From Verrucomicrobiota bacterium (lineage in GTDB: Bacteria; Verrucomicrobiota; Verrucomicrobiia; Opitutales; Opitutaceae), in NCBI GenBank assembly GCA_030832235.1, contig JAURJO010000093.1:1-7922 (forward strand): a stretch of 7,922 bases of DNA, in the 5' to 3' direction. The translations under genes were made by a program, and so were the position numbers. The notes under the pieces are model-generated. The model made no database searches and was not told the DNA's origin. It was given only the letters and a program-made list of their open reading frames with translations. Below, piece by piece: positions 1-6,103 of this stretch; position 1 is the first letter of the stretch; each line of letters starts with the position of its first letter.

Positions 1-66
1 GACATCGCCCAGAAGATGGGTCTCGAGACCGCGGCGTTCGGCAACAGCACCGGCCGGTTCTCCTGA
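1..66 (+). CDS. C-terminal end of a probable DUF1552 protein (partial)
   Basis: An open frame enters from the left edge and ends at a TGA, giving 21 residues that finish GLETAAFGNSTGRFS. This resembles the usual end of DUF1552 proteins, where a short helix is followed by a G-x-x-x-x-x-FG-[DN]-STG motif. DUF1552 genes commonly sit next to DUF1592/DUF1588 cytochrome genes such as the one that follows here on the same strand, which supports the call. DUF1552 proteins are usually exported and have no established function. The gene is cut by the window edge, so its length, start and signal peptide cannot be seen. The family call rests on a short tail plus the neighbour. Confidence 0.55.
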   Translation, partial: DIAQKMGLETAAFGNSTGRFS

Positions 67-238
67 ACCGGGCGGAATCGGTTCGGAAACGCGCGAATCG
101 GCCGAGGATTTTTTGATCCATCCCAGCGTGATGTCTCGAAACTGCATGGTCGCAGATCGGTCCTCCGTGGACTCCGTGTCCGCAGACGGGGCCCATCGGG
201 TTGAAGCGAGTCCGCGGTACCGCCGGCCGAAGTTCGTG
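67..238. other. Intergenic region before the cytochrome gene, with CTCCGTG repeats
   Basis: These 172 bases separate the DUF1552 tail from the preferred cytochrome start. The plus strand is open from the TTG at 113, but the peptide (ending PRYRRPKFV before the ATG) resembles no known domain. CTCCGTG occurs twice at a 9-base offset (163-169 and 172-178), followed downstream by GGGTTGAAG. I see no convincing promoter and no terminator after the DUF1552 stop, so cotranscription with it is possible. Confidence 0.5.
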
Positions 239-2731
239 ATGCGCAACTTTTCGCGGGTCGTCGCCCTCGCTCTTACCACGGTGTTCTTAATCACCGTGGC
301 CCAAGGCGCGGAAAATTCCTCACATCCGGGGCTTTCACGGTTCGTCGGCAAGTACTGCCTCAAGTGCCACGACGCCGAGACGAGGAAGGCCGACCACGAT
401 TTCACAGCTCTTCGTCTTCCCCTCGCCACCGAGGGCGACCTCATCACCGCGAAGGACATCATCGACCAACTTACCCTGCGCGAGATGCCTCCCGCGAAGG
501 AGGCGCAGCCGACGGACGAGGAGCGTCTTGCCGCCATCCGCGAGCTGCGCGGCGGGATCGTGGCAGCCCGAGGCAAGTTCGCGGGAACCGGCGCACGCAC
601 CGTCATGCGCCGCCTCTCCAACCGGGAGTACGAGAACACCCTGGCCACCCTCTTCGACCGGCGGGTCGATACCCTCGGGCTCACCGCCGATTTCCCCAAG
701 GAGAAGGCCAGCGAGCGTATCGACACCATCGGCCGTTCGCTCGTGACCTCCGGCTTTCTGCTAGACCAGTACTTCCAGGCCGCCCACCGCCTCGTGGAGG
801 CGCGGCTCGGCCGTCCCGCGATGGAACCGAAGTCATGGCGCTTCGCCGGACATTTTGTCCAGTACGAGGAACTGCAAGGGCCGCACAAAGCGGCTTTCGA
901 TTTCCGCTACCTGTGCCTCTACGAGCAGCCCAATACGGACACGCGTCAGGGCGGCTACGGCCACATCGAGGATTTTCTGCAGGGCGTCCCGGTCTCAGGC
1001 CTCTACGACATCGCGGTCCTCGCGCAGGCGATGCATCGCGACACGCACTACGATCCGACAATCTTCGGCATCGATTTTTCCGAACCTTTTCTGCTCGGCA
1101 TCGTGCCGGGCGACGCCACGCGCAACCACATCCATTACCCGCAGACGATCGAGCCGCTCCTCGCGCTGGCCACCGTGCCCGACGAGGAACCGCGATGGCT
1201 GAAGTTCCGCGTGTGGCTCGAGGCGGGCCAGACTCCGCGCTTCATCTTTCCCAACGGTCCTTACGAATCGCGCGCCTCCGTCCTCCAAATCAATAAACGC
1301 TACAAGGACGACTTCCAGGGACGTTTCGCCAACGCCGGCGTCAGCCGCACGCATCTACTCCGCGAGGGCAAGCTACCCCACATCCGCATCAGCGAGATCA
1401 CCATCGACGGACCCTTGCCGGAACCGGGCGGCGGCCGGGAGGAACTCGCGGTGTTCGGGCCGGATGGGTTCCGGAAAGAAGAGGCACTGCAGCAACTCGA
1501 GGCTTTCGCCGCAAAAGCATACCGGCGTCCCCTCCATGACGCGGACCGCACCGGCATCCGCCGCGCCTTCGAGGGCGGAATCACCGCCAAAGTTTCACCG
1601 CGTCAGGCTGCGCTCGACACGTTGAAGATGATCCTGTGTTCGCCGTCGTTCCTCTACTTCAGCGAGGTCACCGATGAGAAGAATCAGCGGCTCGGAGCCT
1701 ATGACCTGGCCGCGCGCCTCTCCTATGCGCTCTGGGCCACCCTGCCCGACGCGGAACTGCTCGCGGCCGCCGCCAGCGGAAAACTCGCCCAAACCGACGA
1801 GATCCGGCGGCAGGCGCGCCGCCTGGTCGCCGACGATCGCGTGGCGGGCTTCGCCCACGGTTTCCCCGAAGGCTGGCTCAACCTGCGCGATCTCGGCGGC
1901 ATGCCGCCGCCGCGCGAAAGCGCCCGGGTCTATTACGCCGAGAACCTGCCGGAAGCGATGAAGACCGAGGTACGGCTCTTCCTTCTCCATCTCCTCCGCG
2001 AAAACGGGCCCACGCATCACTTCCTCGAAGCCGATTACACGTTCGCCGACAAACGTCTCGCCAAACTCTACAACCTGCCGGAGCGGGAAACGCTGCGCAT
2101 CGCGGACGGCTTCCGGAAGGTGAGTCTCGCCGGCAACCAACCGCGCGGCGGGCTGCTCGGCATGGCCGGGGTGCTCACCGTGAGCGCCAACGGCGTCGAG
2201 ACCTCTCCGGTCACCCGCGGCGTCTGGGTCTCGGAGAACATCCTCGGGATCAAACCTCCTCCGCCTCCCGACGTCGTCCCCGCGATTGATCCGGACGTCA
2301 CCGGCGCCACGACGATTCGCCAGCGGCTCGCGAAGCACCGCGCCGATCCCGCCTGCGCCGAATGCCACCGCAAGATCGACCCGCTCGGCTTCGCCTTGGA
2401 GAGCTTCGACCCGATCGGCCGCTGGCGGGTCAGCTATCCCAAGCCCAAGGGCAACTCCCCGGCGCCGAAGGTCGACGCCAGCGGTGAGTTCAGCTCGGGC
2501 GAGACCTACGCCGGCTTTGAAGACTTCCGTCGCATCGTGAAGACAGCACGAACGGACGCGTTCACCCGGAATCTAATCCGGCAATTCCTCAGCTATTCCA
2601 CCGGCCGCCACATGGAGCCGGTCGACGATCCGGTGATCGAGGAGATCCTCGAGACGGTGAAAAAAGACGGCTACGGGCTCCAGACCCTCGTCGTGGAAGC
2701 GCTCGCCAGCGAGATCTTCCGCTCGCGCTGA
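239..2731 (+). CDS. Exported planctomycete-type cytochrome c protein (DUF1587-DUF1595-DUF1592-DUF1588-DUF1585)
   Basis: This encodes an 830-residue exported protein of the large planctomycete cytochrome c family. I chose the ATG at 239 because it starts a good signal peptide: RNFSR, a hydrophobic run through VVALALTTVFLITV, then a cleavage region AQGA. The frame is open back to a TTG at 113, but that would bury the signal peptide behind 42 residues. Numbered from 239, a cytochrome c segment has haem motif CLKCH at 40-44. DUF1587 lies near 122-187 (RRLSNREYENTL), an unassigned, probably beta-rich section near 200-395, DUF1595 near 414-476, DUF1592 near 486-614, DUF1588 near 636-733 and DUF1585 near 758-828. 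DUF1588 carries a second CxxCH, CAECH, at 706-710, followed by the typical RKIDPLGFALESFDPIGRWR. A PPPPP run lies at 673-677. The family is thought to be periplasmic and redox-active, but its substrate is unknown. No clear Shine-Dalgarno precedes the start. Confidence 0.9.
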   Translation: MRNFSRVVALALTTVFLITVAQGAENSSHPGLSRFVGKYCLKCHDAETRKADHDFTALRLPLATEGDLITAKDIIDQLTLREMPPAKEAQPTDEERLAAIRELRGGIVAARGKFAGTGARTVMRRLSNREYENTLATLFDRRVDTLGLTADFPKEKASERIDTIGRSLVTSGFLLDQYFQAAHRLVEARLGRPAMEPKSWRFAGHFVQYEELQGPHKAAFDFRYLCLYEQPNTDTRQGGYGHIEDFLQGVPVSGLYDIAVLAQAMHRDTHYDPTIFGIDFSEPFLLGIVPGDATRNHIHYPQTIEPLLALATVPDEEPRWLKFRVWLEAGQTPRFIFPNGPYESRASVLQINKRYKDDFQGRFANAGVSRTHLLREGKLPHIRISEITIDGPLPEPGGGREELAVFGPDGFRKEEALQQLEAFAAKAYRRPLHDADRTGIRRAFEGGITAKVSPRQAALDTLKMILCSPSFLYFSEVTDEKNQRLGAYDLAARLSYALWATLPDAELLAAAASGKLAQTDEIRRQARRLVADDRVAGFAHGFPEGWLNLRDLGGMPPPRESARVYYAENLPEAMKTEVRLFLLHLLRENGPTHHFLEADYTFADKRLAKLYNLPERETLRIADGFRKVSLAGNQPRGGLLGMAGVLTVSANGVETSPVTRGVWVSENILGIKPPPPPDVVPAIDPDVTGATTIRQRLAKHRADPACAECHRKIDPLGFALESFDPIGRWRVSYPKPKGNSPAPKVDASGEFSSGETYAGFEDFRRIVKTARTDAFTRNLIRQFLSYSTGRHMEPVDDPVIEEILETVKKDGYGLQTLVVEALASEIFRSR

Positions 2732-2747
2732 TCACGTCGGAGCGCGA
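2723..2747. terminator. GC-rich inverted repeat between convergent genes (possible weak bidirectional terminator)
   Basis: TCGCGCT (2723-2729) and AGCGCGA (2741-2747) are exact reverse complements with an 11-base loop. The repeat spans the stop codon of the cytochrome gene and lies in the 28-base gap before the end of the opposing sulfatase gene. A smaller alternative stem, CGTCG/CGACG (2735-2739 and 2745-2749), uses the same bases. There is no T tract on either side, so this is not a standard intrinsic terminator. In DNA this GC-rich, 7-base matches can arise by chance. Confidence 0.3.
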
Positions 2748-2759
2748 CGCGCGCGAACC

Positions 2760-4205
2760 TTACGGGGCCGTCCCTTTCGCCACCTCGGCCCGGCGCCGGC
2801 TGAGGAGCTCCCCCAGGGAGGAGAGCGTCCCGGCGTGCGCGGGACTTGCGGCGAGATTGGCGTACTCGCGCGGGTCGGTCACGGCGTCGTACAGCTGCCG
2901 GCTGCCGTCGGGCCAATCCAGCAGGGTATGGGACGGGGTGTGCAGCGCCCGGCCGACTTTGTTCCCGCCGCGCAGCACGATGGTGTAGGCGCTGTCCCGC
3001 GCGGAACGGCCCGGATCGCGCACGACCGGAGCCTGGCTCACCCCTTGCAGCCCCGCCGGAGCGGGCAGGCCCGCGAGTTCGACGAGCGTGGGATAAAGAT
3101 CGACGTACTCGAGCAGGCTCGAAGAGGTCGCACCCCGGGGGATGCCCCGGCCCGCGACGATGAACGGCGCGCGCGCCGATTCGTCCATCAGGCTCATTTT
3201 CGCGTAAAACCCGCCGTGTTCCCCGAGGTGCCAGCCGTGGTCGCTCATGAAGACGACGATCGTGGATTCCCAGAGGTTCAGGCGGTCTATCTCCGCCAGC
3301 AGCACGCCCACCTGGGCGTCCATGAACGACGTCGCGGCGTAATAGTGCTGGATGATCGCCCGACGCTGGGCGGGCGCCAGGTTGCGCTCCGAACGCGGGG
3401 CCCAGGCGATCGCCGGAATGTCACGTTCGTGCCCCGGCGGCTCGGGCGGCGCCGGCATCCGCTCCGGGTCGTGGAGGTCGAAGTACTTCCGCGGCGCGGT
3501 GTGCGGCACGTGGGGTTTGTGGAAGCCGGCGGCGATGAAAAAGGGCTTCGCCGGATTGGCGGACATGAACTTCAACAACCGGCGCGCGACCTGCCCGTCC
3601 GGCTCGTCCTCATCCCGGTTGTCCGTCACCTGCCAGGGAAACGGAACCTCCGGTCCCGATGAGGACGGTGCGGACTTCGCCTTCTTCGCCGCTTTTTTCG
3701 CCCCCTTTTGCTTCGTCGCGGGCCGCACGTCATCCTCGTCCCCGCCACCCTGCGGCTCCGAGTAGTAATCCCACTTCAGCGCACCGCTGAAGGTCCCGTG
3801 CGCGATCTTGCCGCAGCCGGCCGTCGCATAACCATGCGCTCGGAAATATTCCGGCAGGAACTGGAAATCCGCCCCCAGCCGCAGCCGCGGGTTGGTGTTG
3901 TTGTTGAGCACACCGGTCACCTCCGGGTACCGGCCGCTGAGGAACGAGGTGCGCGAGACATTGCACACCGGGTAATTGCAGTATGCGCGATCGAAGCGCA
4001 CTCCGCGCGCCGCCAGCCGGTCTAGGTTAGGCGTCTTCGCCTCCGCCGCTCCGTAGCAGCCGAGACGCGTGTTGAGATCGTCGGAGACGATCAGGAGCAC
4101 GTTCGGCCGGGCCGGCGCCTGCGCGGCGGCCGGACGAGCCGGGAGCAGGCAAAGCAACAGGGGCCACCAACGGAACGGACGAACAACGGGCATCGCGGGG
4201 CTCAT
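2760..4205 (-). CDS. Secreted sulfatase, iduronate-2-sulfatase type
   Basis: This 481-residue type I sulfatase begins with a signal peptide (WWPLLLCLLPARPAAAQA, cleavage near residue 29), so it acts in the periplasm or outside the cell. The layout matches iduronate-2-sulfatases: metal ligands D42-D43 in SDDL, the maturation motif around C81, GKIxH with K133 and H136, FHKPH with K230 and H232, SDHGWHLGEHG with D322-H323, and K336 in the YAKMSLMDE segment. The true substrate is not readable; this group acts on sulfate esters of varied polysaccharides. C81 must become formylglycine, but the motif reads CNVSR where CxPSR or CxASR is usual. Residues 152-186 form an acidic, then lysine/alanine-rich insert. 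The ATG at 4203-4205 has GGAAAG about 9 bases upstream; a second ATG four codons later is a weaker choice. Likely transcribed alone, converging on the cytochrome gene. Confidence 0.93.
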   Translation of the reverse strand: MSPAMPVVRPFRWWPLLLCLLPARPAAAQAPARPNVLLIVSDDLNTRLGCYGAAEAKTPNLDRLAARGVRFDRAYCNYPVCNVSRTSFLSGRYPEVTGVLNNNTNPRLRLGADFQFLPEYFRAHGYATAGCGKIAHGTFSGALKWDYYSEPQGGGDEDDVRPATKQKGAKKAAKKAKSAPSSSGPEVPFPWQVTDNRDEDEPDGQVARRLLKFMSANPAKPFFIAAGFHKPHVPHTAPRKYFDLHDPERMPAPPEPPGHERDIPAIAWAPRSERNLAPAQRRAIIQHYYAATSFMDAQVGVLLAEIDRLNLWESTIVVFMSDHGWHLGEHGGFYAKMSLMDESARAPFIVAGRGIPRGATSSSLLEYVDLYPTLVELAGLPAPAGLQGVSQAPVVRDPGRSARDSAYTIVLRGGNKVGRALHTPSHTLLDWPDGSRQLYDAVTDPREYANLAASPAHAGTLSSLGELLSRRRAEVAKGTAP

Positions 4206-4317
4206 GGGAGAACGCTTTCCAGCATCCTAGGCCGAGACAAGAACGCATCATTCGGGCCATAGAATGCCGGCATGCCGACCGCTCCGCCGTGTGAAGTCTA
4301 TGGTGCCAACATCAATC

Positions 4318-4351
4318 CGCACGAAGGAAGTTCTTGGTGTTGTTTCGTGCG
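4318..4351. repeat. Inverted repeat CGCACGAA / TTCGTGCG
   Basis: CGCACGAA (4318-4325) and TTCGTGCG (4344-4351) are exact reverse complements around an 18-base GT-rich loop. No T tract follows, so it is not a simple terminator. It could be an operator for one of the divergent genes or part of a leader RNA, but nothing in the sequence decides this. Confidence 0.45.
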
Positions 4352-4403
4352 CCTGACCCGCACCTTCTGACGGCCGAGACAAGCCGTCGTTAAGTTCGGG
4401 CGC

Positions 4404-4431
4404 TTGACTCACTTCGGGGCGTCTGAAACAT
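4404..4431 (+). promoter_or_regulatory. Candidate sigma-70-type promoter for the small basic protein gene
   Basis: TTGACT (4404-4409) matches five of six bases of the -35 consensus. A 16-base spacer leads to AAACAT (4426-4431), a weak -10 match with three of six bases. Transcription would start near 4438, about 15 bases before the ATG at 4454, giving a very short leader. Verrucomicrobial promoters are poorly characterised, so this is tentative. Confidence 0.4.
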
Positions 4432-4453
4432 CGCCGCCTCTTTCCAAAACATC

Positions 4454-4549
4454 ATGGGCCAACAGCTAAACAAACTGATTAAACGGAAACGCCGCCACGC
4501 TTACCTGAAGCGCAAGAAGGAACGCGCCAAGGCCGCGAAGAAGAAGTAA
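4454..4549 (+). CDS. 31-residue highly basic small protein, function unknown
   Basis: A clean frame from ATG to TAA encodes MGQQLNKLIKRKRRHAYLK followed by RKKERAKAAKKK. Sixteen of the 31 residues are Lys or Arg, and one is Glu. There is no signal peptide or hydrophobic segment. The composition is that of small RNA-binding or ribosome-associated proteins, such as bacterial THX or the basic tail of mS38/COX24-like proteins, but I cannot assign it to either. Coding support comes from a promoter candidate upstream, a strong terminator-like hairpin 28 bases after the stop, and the next genes, rimO and yebC, which both act on translation. There is no Shine-Dalgarno; the bases before the ATG are CTCTTTCCAAAACATC. 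A role at the ribosome is inference only. Confidence 0.7.
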   Translation: MGQQLNKLIKRKRRHAYLKRKKERAKAAKKK

Positions 4550-4577
4550 GGCCTCCGGCCCGCTCCCCTTTTCACCC

Positions 4578-4609
4578 GCGGCGGTCTCCCTGACCGCCGC
4601 TTTTGTTTT
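4578..4609 (+). terminator. Strong intrinsic-terminator-like hairpin directly before rimO
   Basis: GCGGCGGTC (4578-4586) pairs exactly with GACCGCCGC (4592-4600) over a 5-base loop, TCCCT. The T tract TTTTGTTTT (4601-4609) follows at once. This has every mark of a rho-independent terminator for the small basic protein gene. The T tract ends three bases before the rimO ATG and occupies the place of its ribosome binding site, so it may also attenuate transcription of rimO or control its translation. Confidence 0.88.
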
Positions 4610-4612
4610 CCC

Positions 4613-6028
4613 ATGGCCAAGGTCAGCCTCGTCTCACTCGGTTGCGCCAAGAATCTCGTCGATTCCGAGATCATGGTCGGCCACCTGCACCAAGCAGGCA
4701 TGAGCGTGGTGCCCGATGCCGACCAGGCCGACGTCGTCATCGTCAACACCTGCTCTTTCATCGACTCGTCCAAAGAGGAGTCGATCGGCCACATCCTCGA
4801 GGCGCATCGCCAGCGCGGCCTCCGCAAGCGCCGCGGCAACCAGAAGCTGATCGTCGCCGGCTGCATGGCCCAACGGTTCTCGAAGGATCTGGCGGTCGAA
4901 CTGCACGACGAGGTGGACGCTTTCATCGGGCTCGACGAGGTCACCAAAGTGGCGCCCATCATCGAGGAATTGCTCGGTCGGGAGCGCGCGGCCAACGAAG
5001 CGCCCGTCAATTTGGTCCAAGGCCGTTCGACCTACATCCCCGATTACGACACGCCCCGGTTTCGGCTCACTCCGCGTCACTCGGCGTACATCAAGATCGC
5101 CGAGGGCTGCAACCACCCCTGCACGTTCTGCATCATCCCGCGGATCCGTGGCCGGCACCGCAGTCGCACCGTGGAGAGCGTGGTCGCGGAAGCGCGCCAG
5201 CTCGTGCGCGAAGGCACGCGGGAGCTGAATCTGATCTCCCAGGACACGACCTTCTTCGGCATGGACACGTGGGAGGACCGGCCCGGCCCCCGTTCCCCGG
5301 TCGATTCGCGCCGGGGCACCGCACTCACCACTCTCCTGCGCGAGCTCAACGCAATCGAAGGCGATTTCTGGATCCGGTTACTGTACACCCACCCGGCGCA
5401 CTGGAGCGACGAGCTCATTCGCACGATTGCCGAGTGCCCGAAGGTCGCCCGCTACGTCGACATGCCGTTGCAGCACATCAGCGACCGCATGTTGGAGCGC
5501 ATGCAGCGCGAGACGAGCGGGGCCTACATTCGCGACCTCATCGCCCGCATCCGCGCCGGCATCCCGGGTATCGCCGTCCGAACCACTTTCATCGTCGGCT
5601 TTCCGGGTGAAAACGACGCCGACGTGGATGAACTCGCCGAGTTTATCCGTGCCACCCGCTTCGAGCGTCTCGGCGTTTTCCGCTACTCCCAGGAGGAAGG
5701 CACCAAGGCCGCCAAGATGGACGAGCAGATTTCCGTGAAGACGAAGGAGGCCCGCTGGCACCGGCTGATGAAGCTGCAGCGGTCCATCGCCGGCGAACTC
5801 GCCGCCGCCCAGGTGGGACGCAAGCTGCGCGTGCTCGTCGATGAGCCTGGCGTGGCGCGCGGGGAGGCCGATGCCCCCGACATCGACGGCCGCGTTTACC
5901 TTCCCATCACCGCCCCCGTGGGCGAGTTCGTCGAGGTGAGCATCACCGGCAGCGACGAGTACGACCTGCTCGCGCTTCCCGCCGGTCAAAGCCCGTCGGT
6001 CCGCCGGACCGCGCGCCAGGCGCAGTAG
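4613..6028 (+). CDS. rimO: Ribosomal protein S12 methylthiotransferase RimO
   Basis: RimO is a cytosolic radical-SAM enzyme with two iron-sulfur clusters that adds a methylthio group to a conserved aspartate of ribosomal protein S12. The 471-residue product starts with the signature MAKVSLVSLGCAKNLVDSE, which fixes the start. The N-terminal domain carries C11, C47 (NTCSF) and C84 (AGCMAQ) for the auxiliary cluster. The radical-SAM motif CxxxCxxC is C166, C170, C173 in EGCNHPCTFCIIPRIRGRHRSR. Core motifs LISQDTT, RLLYTHP, MPLQHISDRMLERM and RTTFIVGFPGE follow, and a TRAM-like RNA-binding domain lies near 395-455. The length is slightly above the usual 430-450 because of a tail after the TRAM region. 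A terminator hairpin lies immediately upstream and there is no Shine-Dalgarno. The yebC gene follows after 75 bases. Confidence 0.96.
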   Translation: MAKVSLVSLGCAKNLVDSEIMVGHLHQAGMSVVPDADQADVVIVNTCSFIDSSKEESIGHILEAHRQRGLRKRRGNQKLIVAGCMAQRFSKDLAVELHDEVDAFIGLDEVTKVAPIIEELLGRERAANEAPVNLVQGRSTYIPDYDTPRFRLTPRHSAYIKIAEGCNHPCTFCIIPRIRGRHRSRTVESVVAEARQLVREGTRELNLISQDTTFFGMDTWEDRPGPRSPVDSRRGTALTTLLRELNAIEGDFWIRLLYTHPAHWSDELIRTIAECPKVARYVDMPLQHISDRMLERMQRETSGAYIRDLIARIRAGIPGIAVRTTFIVGFPGENDADVDELAEFIRATRFERLGVFRYSQEEGTKAAKMDEQISVKTKEARWHRLMKLQRSIAGELAAAQVGRKLRVLVDEPGVARGEADAPDIDGRVYLPITAPVGEFVEVSITGSDEYDLLALPAGQSPSVRRTARQAQ

Positions 6029-6035
6029 CTCCCCG

Positions 6036-6051
6036 GCCGCGGTTTCGCGGC
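6036..6051 (+). other. Small hairpin between rimO and yebC
   Basis: GCCGCG (6036-6041) pairs with CGCGGC (6046-6051) over the loop GTTT, eight bases after the rimO stop. No T tract follows, so it is not an intrinsic terminator and read-through into yebC is likely. It might be a processing or RNA-stabilising hairpin. Confidence 0.35.
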
Positions 6052-6103
6052 GGCAGGAACTTCGGCGTTGCGGCGTCCGCGCCACCGCCTCCACTTTTTC
6101 GGC

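Larger units (their letters stand above)
4206..4453. other. Divergent intergenic region with small repeats
   Basis: These 248 bases separate the divergent sulfatase and small basic protein genes, so they should hold promoters for both. A 12-base direct repeat (GGCCGAGACAAG) occurs at 4230-4241 and 4372-4383. An exact 8-base inverted repeat lies at 4318-4351, and a 10-base palindrome ATGCCGGCAT at 4264-4273. A promoter candidate for the plus strand is at 4404-4431. I could not find a convincing promoter for the sulfatase. A 32-codon frame at 4272-4370 looks like chance. Confidence 0.6.

Noticed and set aside
95..118. TCGGCCGA followed by ATTTTTT as a terminator of the DUF1552 gene
   Set aside because: The palindrome has no room for a loop, so it cannot form a proper hairpin before the T tract.
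113..238. TTG-started 42-residue N-terminal extension of the cytochrome protein
   Set aside because: The ATG at 239 begins a clean signal peptide directly; the extension is low-similarity, arginine-rich and contains a repeat-like DNA segment. A signal peptide would not work 42 residues in.
2835..3662. Plus-strand open frame of 275 codons across the sulfatase
   Set aside because: It is antisense to a sulfatase with intact motifs, its composition is Arg/Val-rich, and no domain is recognisable.
4272..4370. 32-codon plus-strand frame in the divergent intergenic region
   Set aside because: It has no promoter or ribosome binding site, mixed composition, and covers the inverted repeat. Its length is expected by chance.
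6068..6103. TTG-started 12-residue extension of YebC
   Set aside because: The YeeN-like branch starts at MGR-W, which is exactly the ATG at 6104.
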